Below are positions 24,164-34,789 of a stretch of DNA of 64,000 nt, piece by piece. This DNA is from Hamiltosporidium tvaerminnensis. Its lineage: Eukaryota > Microsporidia > Dubosqiidae. Under the pieces are notes generated by a model. The model had not been told where the DNA came from and ran no database searches. It saw nothing but the letters and a program-made list of their open reading frames with translations. Every line of letters starts with the position of its first letter. Positions within the stretch are counted from its first letter, which is position 1. The stretch covers positions 1,364,001 to 1,428,000 of the forward strand of contig CM061248.1 of NCBI GenBank assembly GCA_022605425.2. Direction: 5' to 3'. A program made the translations under genes and the position numbers.

Positions 24164-27100
24164 GTAAATATCCATTCCATATACATTAAATAAAAATTTT
24201 TAAAATGTTTAATAAAAATTTAGTATATGGTTTTTAAAAAGAAACAAATAAAAAAATTGTTTGTATTGAAAATGAAACTTTCTATGTATATAAAGAAATG
24301 CTTTAACTTAGAAAATAGCCATAATCACTTATAATAGAGATCTAAAAAATGAAAAAATAAATGATTTATTCATTTTTTATATGTCCAACTTATTTTCCTC
24401 CGATTAAAGGATAAATAATAATATTGATTCCCCAAATTTAGAAAATATATACACTTTATGTATATATAACAAATTTTCTGTTTCTTTCTTTAAAAATAAA
24501 CCTAAGGTAGCTATAGTTCCGTTGATATTTTTCATAATTGTAGTATTTTAATAGTGAATCATAAATTTTATTTTACAAATACCATTCTTCAAATTTTTAA
24601 CAAAAAAAGTAAAGATTTGAAACAATTGGAACCTTTTAAATGAAAACACGCAAAAACATATTTAATTTTTTATAAACCCTGAGACTTCTTATTAGTGTAA
24701 TCTAAAGTGAAATTGTAATGGAAATTTTTAATAAAAAACCATGCATATATTTTCTAGCAACTATTTAGTAAGTTTGTAAAACTAGATCTAGGTAAAATTT
24801 ATAAGAAATTTTCAGATTTACGTGCCTTTTCCTTTTTAGGCAAATTAACCAAACATATAAAATAATAAGTTTGCAAATTTTACTATAGTCAAAAAATATA
24901 TGTTTGTTAATATAACTTATTTACAGGTTATACATTAATAAATTTTTTTTAAGATGATAGCTTTAAGTATTTTTAATACATATTTAAAAGAATAATGAAG
25001 CTAGAAAGTAATTTTATATAAAACAAAAATAAATTTAAAAATGTTGAAAATTAATACTATTACTCTCAGTTATGATTACTGCATTAAGTGTATTGAGTTA
25101 AAAGAGAGATCTACTTTAGCCACAAATGTTTGATTTAACTTTTCTATTTCGCGAGTTAAGAATTGCAAATTTAAGCTATTAAAAAAAATAATTCAATCTT
25201 AATACAAGGTGTACCGTACGTATTGTTCCCAAATGGAAGTAAGTCGAACTAAATTAAATCAACCATTCATCATCTAAATCTATATTTTTAAAAACCGTAT
25301 TTTACAGATAATTCCAAAATTTTTAACTGAAAGTAGATTGTAGTATTTAAGAGTGTTAAAATAAACATTTTTTTCAAAAAATAGTTTTTGTTAAGAATTT
25401 TTCCGAATTTCGTAGCCAGGATATTTCTAGCCTAAGAAAAATGATAGAAGCATTATAAAATAAACTTAAAACAATATATAACATTAATAATTTATTATAA
25501 AAATAAATTACACATAATTTAAGGTTTAACAATTTTATTAGGACAATTTATTTATATTACCGAGCTATAATTCAAAAAATCTTCAGATTTTTGTCAAAAA
25601 ACCAAATTGACCATTTAGTGTGCAGTTTTACAATGAAATCTTTTTTTAATATTTTAAAAAAACTTAGACCTAAGCCGATCACTTAAAAAGTTGTTAAACT
25701 TCAAATCAAACTAAAAGTAGAAAAGTTTTAAAAATAAAATATTTGAAAAAAACTAAAAAATTTGAAAAAATGTAAAAAACGAGGAAAACAGCTAAATTTA
25801 AGATAAAATTTAAAAAGCTGCAAAATAAAGGTAAAAACATATAAAAAACTTAATAAGTTTGTAACCAAATATAAAAAGCTAATAAAAAACCTTACCAATA
25901 AATATTATTGTAAATTAATAAAAAAAACTTTTAGCAAATGAATAACATAGTTTTAAAATATAAAAAAAAACTTTTTAAAAAAATGTAAAACGAGAACCAT
26001 TTATATTAAAAAGTAAAAATCGCGAAATACTTTACAGTTAAAATCTTTATAATAACTGCTATAAGACTTTATTTCGAAAAACACCATATTAGCCTTATAG
26101 AATCTAAAATTGTTATCAAAAAACAAAAAAACGCCTAAAGTATAAAATCAAAAAAATGGAATTAAAAAATAAAAAAAGTTTTAGAAAATGTAACAACTAA
26201 AAAAAAGACATCGAAATCTAAGAAAGAAATAAAACCCCGAACCAACGAAAAAATTGTGTGAAACTGTACGATAATGCAAAACTACCTTAACTAAATTAGA
26301 AGGAAAAATTTTAGTCTAAGGTAACTTCACCAGAATGGTTTGAAACCCTCTGTTTCGCATACATTTTTAATACTTATTTTTACAAAGTATATATTATATA
26401 GAAAATATAAGAAGAACAATTCCCTTTACATTCTAAATTTAAAACAAATTAAAAAAACAGAAGTTTAAAATTTGCATAAATAGATTAGTATTTACTTAAA
26501 TGTTAAAAGGTCTATATAAAAAGAAAAATGGCAGTTTAGCAAGTGAAAAAAAGCAAATGGCCATAAATAATACCAATTTAAAGATTTATTTGTTAAATTA
26601 AGAAGATTCGGTAGCGGAATGCTGACAAAGAGAATACAATTATATAAAAAAAGTATTTTGCTTTTATTTGTGTTCAATCATAAGTTTTAGATGTAATATT
26701 TTTTGAAATAAAAAATAATTGCTAAAATTGTAAAATACAGTAAAATATTTTATTTTAGTGTTTTCAAATCAAAAATTTTAAATTGAATACACATTAGACT
26801 TAATTCAAGAAAAACATCAAGAATGCTCTCCAAAAAAGAGGAAAATCAAAGTTTTCCGAATTAGGGACTTAGGTTAGTAACTTAAATGTTTTTTAGACAT
26901 GTAAAGAATTGATTTATAACCTAAAATTTAGAAAATAGTCTCATGAATAAAAAAAACGAAATTGGAGGGCAAACCTATTTATCTTAAATAGAAACAAAGC
27001 TTATGTGTAATACACGTACCACAAAACGGTTCAATATTTCTATTACGGACAAAATAGATAATATGAAAATCAGGTAAAAACTTTTAATAAAAATTCAAAT

Positions 27101-27352
27101 TAAGTTCTTAGTAAAAAAATTAAAAAAAAATTCAGTATTTTTAAAAGAAATATACAAAATGTTCTAGATAAACAAGTTTTTTTCATTAAAATATAAAAAA
27201 TTTGAAATTATAAGATAACAATAAAATAAGATTTAAAAACGTTATAATTAAATAAAAAATAAATTATAATAAAACTAAAAGCATATAAGCTAAGATAAAC
27301 TTTATTTAATAACATGTAATTCACTTTATCCAAAGAATTTTATATAGTATTT
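24164..27352. other. AT-rich desert with an A-rich strand-biased tract
   Basis: No gene is visible. About 25680-26260 is strongly A-rich on the plus strand with many AAAAAGCT-like and TTTGAAAAA words, similar to the tract after the repeat copy at 36.2 kb. The rest shows nothing. Confidence 0.5.
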
Positions 27353-27378
27353 ATGTTAGTATGGCCAAGTACTAACAT
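27353..27378 (-). other. Perfect 9-bp hairpin at the 3' end of the LINE
   Basis: ATGTTAGTA (27353-27361) and TACTAACAT (27370-27378) are exact inverted repeats around an 8-base loop. The hairpin starts at the last base of the RT stop codon, so it forms the element's 3' UTR. 3' stem-loops are recognition sites for the reverse transcriptase in several LINE clades. No poly(A) tail follows. Confidence 0.7.
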
Positions 27379-28877
27379 TACATAGGAGGGTTTCGGCTTT
27401 TTTCAATAAAAAACGCAACAATATCATGTAAATGGATAAATTTTTCTTCCTTTAAAATATTCAATAATCTTGTAAAATCATTGTATCTAATATTTTTGTA
27501 ATCATAAAATCTAAGGGGAGTTATTTGTTTCAGTAGTGTTCTATTATCTTTAAGAAAATCATTTTTAAAATCTTTCAACAGTTTCCTAGGGATTATTCTT
27601 GTATCATATGTATATTTTTCATAGGTATTCTTTATATGCTTAAAATTCTTTGTATTGTTTTGCATTAAATCAGAATACAAGCAAGTATCTATATTCGTAA
27701 TTAGTTTCAAACCAAGTGAAAATGTAAGTCTATTGGATATTTGTGTTATCGTTTCTATTGGTAACAAGGCATATAAGAAAGCACTCGGAATTTTCTGATT
27801 CAAACCAAACAAATACTTTACCACTGACTTCTGGATTCTATCACTTGCTGAAACATAGGTTTTATTAGCAGCCAATAAAAACATTGTATAATCCAAATGT
27901 GGTCTAATAAACGTCACATATCCTTTCAAAAGAAGCCTATAATATCCACTATTACCTATGCCGACTTTTTTAATTAGTCCATTCTTCATAATAATAGCCG
28001 CCTTCAAACTTTTTTTTCTTGTTTCTTTTATTGATGAATTAGTATCCGTTCCCTTCAAATTAAAGTAATACCCCAAATAATGCATAGGGCTTTGTTTTTC
28101 TATAGGGAAACCATTTACAACTATTTGGCATCTCTTATTCGCGTTGTAGAAACACTTCTGTTGGTTAAGCTCATACTTGTTATCAGATGCATGCGATTGT
28201 ATACATCTTATAATTTTCCTTATCTGTTTTAGTGTGGCACCAAATAGAAAAATATCATCAGCGTAGATAAACAGATTTTTTCTAAGATTCTGCGGAATAT
28301 ACAACAATAGGTCATCAATGAAAACATTATACAAATTAGGTGAAAGCACACTTCCCTGTGGTATACCCCTGGAAGCCGTAAAAAAATTAATTTTTCTGTT
28401 TCCATGCTTCAAGACGTACGAATTGTTTTCAATAAGCTCCGCTATCAGAAGGGTATCATTTAGTGATAGACCTTGGTAATTAATTAGTTTCTCAAAAAGA
28501 TTCCACCTATATACTGTATCAAACGGAGACTTTATATCTAACGAAACACAAATTAACTCCCCAGCTCCCTTTATTAACAAATGATCAACACCCAAAGCAT
28601 TATCTATTGGAGAATGTCTTTCTCTGAAACCAGTCTGTCGAGTAGAAAGCCTAAATGAAAGCTTTCTTTGAATACACTTTTCAAACAATTTTCTTGTCTC
28701 TTCAATCAACGCAATAAGCCTATAACTTTTCATTTCTTTTCTGATCAGCTTTATTCTATGGCATTTCCATGCCATAGGTACTTTCTTCTCAAATATAATT
28801 TGGTTGAAAAGTACACTCAAATGTCCAATAAAATTCATCGGGAAAGCTTTAATTAGTTCATTTCGTATGCCCGACAA
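27378..28877 (-). pseudogene. LINE reverse transcriptase, part of the ORF after the frame break
   Basis: This is a 499-residue RT region that makes cDNA at the nicked target. Numbering from the TTG at 28877: motif A is SLDIKSPFDTV with the catalytic D114; motif B is RGIPQGSVLSP (170-180); motif C is IYADDIFLF (204-212) with the double aspartate. A connector with FIRPHLDYT follows. The usual YRPISL box before motif A reads YRLIALI. There is no ATG at its start. It is the continuation of the endonuclease frame, separated by the G run, and would read through as GLSGIRNELIKAF after a single-base correction. The three catalytic aspartates are intact. The frame ends at a TAA overlapping the terminal hairpin. 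Confidence 0.9.
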
Positions 28878-30121
28878 ACCCCCCCCCCCGACTTACCCAA
28901 TTTTTGATTTTTTAGTTCATCCAATAGCTCCACAATAGTAATCCCTATCAATTTGTCACATTCTGTGTCTTTTTTTTTGTTAATATTCAAATAGAATTTC
29001 TCAATTTTCTTTTTGGTGTCAGACACTAGAACTAATTCTTCTTCGTTAAATATCAATTGCGCAAACCTTATTTGTCTCTCAGAAATTTTTCTCTTTGTAC
29101 TGCTAGCACAAATCAATTTATGAAGCTCGGAAGGTTGTAGGTTAAAATGTTGGACCTTACCTTCTTCCACACCCAATCGTTTAAGTTTCCTACTTAATCT
29201 TCTAATTTCTTTTCTCAACAATTGCACCGATTGTGCATCCTTATTTGCTGACTTGCGTTTTCTCAATCTTTTCAAGTGTGACAAAATAGGGTTATGTGAT
29301 ACCCTCTGTACCTGTTTTCTGATTTGCAATTTTCTTGCCGCTTTTAGCAAAATCTTATGCAGCAAATTCAATTTTTCGTCAATTGGTAGAGTATTCAAAA
29401 AGAATTCGTTCTTAGTTGTCAGTGTTTCAATACTTTTCCTTACTTCGCTTAGTGTGTCGGCGTTTTTCAATAGATTTATATTATAATTTGTTTCCAGTTG
29501 CGCTGCCACCCGCCCAACTTGCACCTTTATTAGCTTATGATTCATTCCTTCAATTTCAATGACAACAGGTGAAACATTAAAATTGGAAAAGCACTTATCG
29601 GGGGTTGAGGTTTTGGAGCCGTGCTTATATGTGAATGGTGCCAGTTTTGTTTCATATAAGCCCAATTCCGCGTGCTGTTCGAGAACAATTTGTTCGTAAG
29701 CAACAGAGTTTTCCAAATTATAATTACCCAATGCTAAGACATCAAAGCCCTCATATTTACTTGGTATTTTATTGATAATTTTATAGGCAGAAACCGCTGG
29801 TGACTTATATATGAATATCAGTAACGTATCATTAATCTTTATACAGATACCAAAGTCTGTGATTGAAGGAATTATTTGGGGGTAAATAGATTTCTGTGCC
29901 AAAATAAGTATGTCTTCAGAATTTGAGTATCTTTTCTTGACCTGTTTAGAAAGCAATCTGGCAGCTATCCAATAGTTTGTATTTAAGTTATCAATATCAT
30001 CACGCCAGGTTTCTGCCAGAGCCAATATATCTAATTTATTATCCAAAAAAACGCAATTTATAATTTCTATTTTTTTAACCGAAAGTCCTCCTACGTTCAA
30101 AAAGCCAATACTATACAACAT
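28853..30121 (-). pseudogene. LINE APE-type endonuclease ORF, truncated by frameshift
   Basis: This is the first part of the main LINE ORF (422 residues to its premature stop). It opens FLNVGGLSVKKIEIINCVFL with the expected asparagine N9, then ALAETW with E37, LALGNYN at 130-135, STPDK with D175, and GMNHK with H195: the exonuclease-endonuclease-phosphatase motif series. In the third motif the family pattern is GDFN; here the aspartate is N133, which probably lowers or abolishes cutting. Residues 250-340 are basic and helical. It starts with an ATG at 30121 that overlaps the end of the preceding ORF by 11 bases. It ends out of frame just after the G run. Confidence 0.87.
28879..28889 (-). 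other. 11-G homopolymer that breaks the LINE ORF
   Basis: On the plus strand this is 11 consecutive C, by far the longest G/C run in the window. Read on the minus strand, the endonuclease frame enters the G run and leaves in the wrong frame. One base more or two fewer would join it to the RT frame. It may be polymerase slippage, a sequencing error, or a frameshift site. Confidence 0.85.
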
Positions 30122-30699
30122 TATTTTTTTTTATTTTATTGGGGTTGAGTTTCTCTTCCGAGCCAATACTTTTGGCCATTATATTGGCGCTCATGAGAAA
30201 CTCAAGCAGTTCTTCCCCATCTAATTTGTTTAAGCGAACTGCAAATCTTTTTAATCTTAAATTTTTGTTTTCTTTTCTTTGGTAGATTTTTTTCATTCGT
30301 TCTTTCAGAGCAGAAACATCTAAATGTTTCTGGTCATTAATTTCAGGACTATTTTTTAGGTAGGTCGCTGGCAAACCTTCGAATAATGTAACAATTTTTG
30401 ATTTGTATTTATCTATACAAATCACTTCAATCGTACTTTCCCTATAAAGTCTAAATTTATTATATATCTCGCAACGTTTCGATTAATTGATTGCAAGAAA
30501 AGTTTATACAGCCTTGTCCTATTACGTTTAGTTCCTGTGAAATAAACAAATATATATTTTGTAATGGAAAGGGGGATTCATCTGAAATTACCAACGCAAT
30601 CTGTTCTTTGGTCAATTTCGACTGATTTAGATTAGTGAACCCTTCCTCTGGCGAGAAAATTACAACTTTAGTAATATCCGAATCGCTAGTCTGTTTCAT
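30111..30699 (-). pseudogene. LINE second small ORF, broken by one frameshift
   Basis: The ORF starts at the ATG at 30699 and runs 79 codons to a stop at 30460. The protein then appears to continue in the next frame: NQLIETL in the first frame, then EIYNKFRLYRESTIEV joining the open frame to 30111. Total length would be about 195 residues. The first half (VVIFSPEEGF..., NIYLFISQELNVIGQGCINF) could fold as a small alpha/beta domain; the second half is basic (KERMKKIYQRKENKNLRLKR) and could bind nucleic acid. I see no defined family. Its start codon overlaps the ORF1 stop as TAATG, an arrangement known from SART-type LINEs to allow termination-reinitiation. It ends inside the endonuclease start (ATGTTGTATAG overlap). 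Confidence 0.6.
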
Positions 30700-31016
30700 T
30701 ACGCGATTTCCGAGTTCACCAATTCGTTTATTTCACCCTTTTTATTTTGAAACGCATAAGCAAAATTCTCAGCGATTTGTGGGCTATAAGATCGCTTACA
30801 GCTGTTGCAATAGGTACGGGGATCATTAAGGTTCTTCCCCGTACCCTTATTCGATGTATTTAACGAGAAACAATACGGACAGGGTAGTTTTGGTTTATTC
30901 GGATCCCTCTTTTTTCTAGGCGTATGGGGAAGCTTCGGTGCCTGATTCCCAATCACATATTTGATTCTTGGAATAGTGGGATCATTGTCTGACTCCGAGC
31001 TCTCGGTTTTTTTCAT
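30699..31016 (-). CDS. LINE ORF1, small zinc-ribbon protein
   Basis: This 105-residue protein starts with an ATG at 31016. Its N-terminus is acidic (TESSESDND), followed by a basic patch (TPRKKRDPNKPK, 32-43). Then comes CPYC (46-49), a 20-residue spacer, and CNSC (70-73) followed by KRSYSP. This CX2C-X20-CX2C arrangement is a zinc ribbon, more like the finger found in front of some transposases than the CCHC knuckles usual in LINE ORF1 proteins. It presumably binds the element RNA or DNA. The frame is intact. Its stop shares a base with the next start (TAATG). Confidence 0.72.
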   Translation of the reverse strand: MKKTESSESDNDPTIPRIKYVIGNQAPKLPHTPRKKRDPNKPKLPCPYCFSLNTSNKGTGKNLNDPRTYCNSCKRSYSPQIAENFAYAFQNKKGEINELVNSEIA

Positions 31017-32739
31017 GAATACTGAAATTCGCTACGTATTTATAGTTTAATGAATTTTTTTGATTCGACAGTAGTAATCTAAGTTTTGAAAAGCGAAACA
31101 TACAAATCCAAAGCCGAATAAATTTAATTAGATACAACGAACAAGAAGAATACATTATATCGTAATATATTAATTGAAGAAATATAAATCAAACGGTTAC
31201 AGAAATAATATCGCAGGAATATTATTTAATTAAAAACTTTACAATCATAGCAAATTATTTTTTGTTTTCCGAATACTAAAAAAAGATTCAGCAGAACCAA
31301 GATACCTTATCTTATCCAATAGATATATGCCTGTATGCAAACGAACTTCAGAATAGAAAGCTAAACTTGTAAAAATAGAATTTTGTAAAAACAGGGAATT
31401 TAATCAAAAAAAAACAAAATGATTAAATAAAACATTTTCATTGAAATTGTTTTTCGTTATCTGAATATACTTTTTCAAAAAATTTTCATTAAATTTCCAT
31501 TTAAAAAACTTTTTTCATTTTTTACATTTTATCTTGCAAGAAAAGCATTAAATTCTTTAAATTAATTAATTTGAATGCTATCACATAAGATTTGCTTATA
31601 TATAGAAAGTGTTACGCAATGTATATCCCGTATTTTTCCTTCTATTCCCTGACCTAGTTTGAGTGTAGCGGTTTTTGCCAAATATTAACCCAAGGGTCTT
31701 ATTTTTAAAAAAAAAAAAACAAAAAGAGCACAGGCAGGAATTTAGAGTCTAAAGGCTCTGTTTTATATAAGCCATAAAATTTCTATTTAAGATTATTCTA
31801 AGTCACCAAATATAGTTTATTTCGCGAAAGAAATTCAGGAGCAACGTAAATGGGGTGTAAAAGAAATGGTACAAATTCACCTTTAACAAATAAACAAGTC
31901 CTGTAAAGGTACAGGGATCATAAAAAGTCTTTTATATGTGCTCCTATCTAGTTTATATATGCTTCTTGCTTTTTTTAATTTTTAGGTTTATGGTTTAGGG
32001 AAACAAAGAAAAGATCTTTAGATTTTTTAGTGCGTGTTTTTATTCCGTTAATTAAAACATATCTCATAAAGAAGTCTTAAAAATTTTTTTTCTGTTTCTA
32101 GCAGCTTTGACTTATTTACATAAATTTATTGCTTTCTCAGAAATTGTGTGTAATCTGCTTAGATTCAAATATACGGTGATAACGTATAGTAGCAATATCT
32201 TCTACTAAAGAATTTTTAAAGTAATATTATACTTTTATTTTAATAGTAGAAATAGTAAATATGTGTAATTAGACTAACACATTTTTTAAATATAGCTTAG
32301 ACAATGTTTTACAATTTTTTGTATGATTTACGATATGGCATAAAAAGTTTTTACCAATAAATAATATTAAATCATTTTTTTTGAATTAATTTACCAATGG
32401 TGGCTTTATTTTGAAAAATAGTTAAAATAAAAAAGTTAGAATTGTTTTTAGAAACGAAAGACATTTAAACCTTGGGATTTTTAAACTTTAACTTTTTTAA
32501 AAAATAATAATTCTATATTTAGATTTTGAATCCTAACAGATATCAAAATTATTTAAACAATACATTTTATACCGGTAAATTAAATTTCTCAGATACTCTT
32601 TTGACTTACTACCGTTAAAAGTCTGTAACAATTTGTAACATTATATGTTGTATCTATATAGATAAGAAAAAATAAATTTACACAAAAAAACCTAATAATG
32701 ATAGAATTTATAAGAACGGTTTTATTATACCTACCAACC
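31017..32739. other. AT-rich spacer, LINE 5' flank
   Basis: The first ~80 bases probably include the LINE 5' UTR, whose border I cannot place. A slightly GC-richer patch at 31620-31930 contains a 13-A run (about 31708) but nothing identifiable. Confidence 0.5.
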
Positions 32740-34720
32740 TTTACCCTGACTCAATAACATCTTTTCATTATTCTGAATTTATTTTATTACCAGGCCAACC
32801 TTTTCCCCCAACACGATCTGAAGACCCCAACCTCATAACTACCAAAAATTCAAAAAAAGTCACTTTTACACTTGACTTATTTCAGAAGCAAAACCAAGAA
32901 TAATCACTTTGACCCTTACCCTAACCCAGAACCAGTGAAAGATAAAGAAACACCCCTAACCAATTCAGTTAGGGTTAGGGTCAAGTTTTGGTATTGTCTA
33001 AATAGGAGATTGTTTTATTTTCCCAGTACGGACATCTCTAGTTTTCTTAAATATTTCTATTCGGTAAATCATTTTCTCTAATTCTTTATTAACTTTCTCG
33101 AATTTTTTTGAAGAAAATTAAAAATTCATTATCATTCTTTTATTTCCTTTTTTATTCTACTCATATGATTTCTTTTTTAAAAGGGTTAGGGTATATATTT
33201 CCCTACTTTCGCCCAATGTTTTTAATAAAGCAAGTTAGGTTAATTATATTTTTTTTTCGTGTCCGTAGGGTCTTTTTATTTTTAAAAACGAAGTTTTTAA
33301 CGTAAATTTTTTAAATTTCTTATAATAAGTTAGGGAAAATGAAAGAAATTTTTTGTAAAAAAAATTACTATGTTTATAAGCCACAAATTAGGAAAGAAGT
33401 GCCATACTTTAGGATAGTACTTGGGTTAGGGAAAATACTTCTCATTAATAACAATAGGTTCGGGTAAAACACTTTTTTATTTTTTCAGTAGGGAAATTAT
33501 TCATTATAAATTTTTATATTTTTTACCCCAGCTATTTTTGCAAGATCGGTTGGGGAAAGGACAGTTGGTAAAAAAAATTAATGGAAAGTTAAGGGAAACA
33601 GAAAAAAGTAGGGAAACAAGAAAAAAGTTAGGAAAAAAGAAAGTCTGTTATAACATAAAGTTAGGGCAAGCAGAATCCTGGTTTGGGAAAACAGAATTGT
33701 GTTAGGTTGAAAATTTGTTTATACGAAAAGAAATGATTTTAAATAGAAGATAGAATCAATTTTAGAAATAATATTTGTTAAATAGAAAAATGTTTGATAC
33801 AATGATTAGGTTAGGGAAACTTCAAGGAGGGTTAAGAAAAAATTAGTAGGATTAAGAAAAACATCTAGTTAAGAAAAAATAATGGGTATTACGAGTAAAA
33901 TTTAAGGAACAAAAAGTATTTAAGAGAGTGTAGAAAGTTAGGGGAGGTAGGAAAAACAAAATAGGTATAGGGAAAAAGGGTTAGGGAGAAATAAGTTTTT
34001 TTTGGAGAGAAAGAGTAGAATATAAATCATTTGGTAGGGAAAAGAGCTACTGAGTTTAGGGAAAGGAAAAGGGTTAGGGAAGGGTTAGGGTAAAAGAAGT
34101 AATCAATTGGTAGGGAATTTTCAGAAACTTCTTTGGTAAAAAAATAAGGAGTAAAAACAGCATAGGAACTATAAATAATTTTTTAGTGGAAAAAAAGGAC
34201 AGGTTAGGGAGAAGGGTTAGGAAAATTAAAAATAATTTTTTTCCTAAAAAAAGGTAGGTAACATATTTGGTTGACAATAGTTAAATTGTGTAATTCAAGA
34301 GAAGTATTAGAGTATAAAAAGATAGGGTTAGGGGGAAGCGGAATTGTATAGGGAAAAAAATTTTGATTTTTGCAATTACAATTTTGATAAGGGCTCTCTA
34401 TAATTGAAGAATGTAAACTGTCTTTACATTAAATATATAGCTTTATTCGTTGGGACGTTTTTTACTCCCTAAATTCTTTAGGCATAATTTAATAAATTTT
34501 TTTCTTTTATAATTACTTATAATGCTCTATTTTTTTTAATTTTTGGTTTTAAAATCTCTTGTATTAATAGGGTTTTTTACTTTGCATGCGTCGGTAATAA
34601 TACTATATTTAAATCGGTTAGGGAAGTAAGAAAATCCAACTAAAAAGATTTTAAATTATTTATATAAATGTTTTAAAGCATTAAATTGTATTTCCCTACC
34701 GGAGTTAGGGAAATTATAGG
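32740..34720 (+). repeat. Tract of dispersed telomere-like TTAGGG words
   Basis: I count about 16 exact TTAGGG words by eye between 32969 and 34710, for example at 32969, 32975, 33424, 33808, 33979, 34071, 34083, 34202 and 34617. There are many near misses (GTAGGGAAA, TTGGGGAAA, TTAGGAAAA). The commonest context is GTTAGGGAAA. Left of 32960 the C-rich form appears instead (CCTTACCCTAACCC at 32913, CCCCTAACC at 32953), so the strand switches at 32961. Words are separated by tens of AT-rich bases rather than tandem. No gene is present: open frames here are by-products. Confidence 0.75.
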
Positions 34721-34789
34721 GCTAATAGTTCTAGTTCACATGTGGAGAATACTTCAACATATAGATTAAGGCTCAATCCAAGTTTTTTA

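Larger units (their letters stand above)
27353..31016 (-). mobile_element. APE-type LINE (non-LTR retrotransposon), nearly full length but damaged
   Basis: Read on the minus strand the order is: zinc-ribbon ORF1 (31016-30699), a second small ORF beginning at a TAATG junction, an apurinic-type endonuclease, a reverse transcriptase, and a terminal hairpin. This is the classical two-part LINE plan with endonuclease before RT, so it differs from the RLE element in the first 10 kb. Two frame breaks (about 30465 and the G run at 28879-28889) and changed catalytic residues suggest an inactive copy. Base composition is visibly less AT-rich than the surroundings, in keeping with fairly recent insertion. 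I could not identify target-site duplications. Confidence 0.88.

Noticed and set aside
24500-24522. CCTAAGGTAGC, similar to a conserved large-subunit rRNA word and the R2 target
   Set aside because: Only about 10 bases match and the flanks on both sides are unrelated, so chance is likely.
27353-31140. Target-site duplication flanking the APE-type LINE
   Set aside because: I compared the sequence after the terminal hairpin with that before ORF1 and found only short AT-rich resemblances, not a convincing duplication.
32913-32980. Telomere-telomere fusion point
   Set aside because: A fusion gives TTAGGG followed by CCCTAA on one strand; here the order is CCCTAA then TTAGGG, and the words are not tandem.
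32872-33305. Two plus-strand frames of 69 and 65 codons
   Set aside because: They run through the TTAGGG-like tract and owe their residues to the repeated word; no ATG context or homology.
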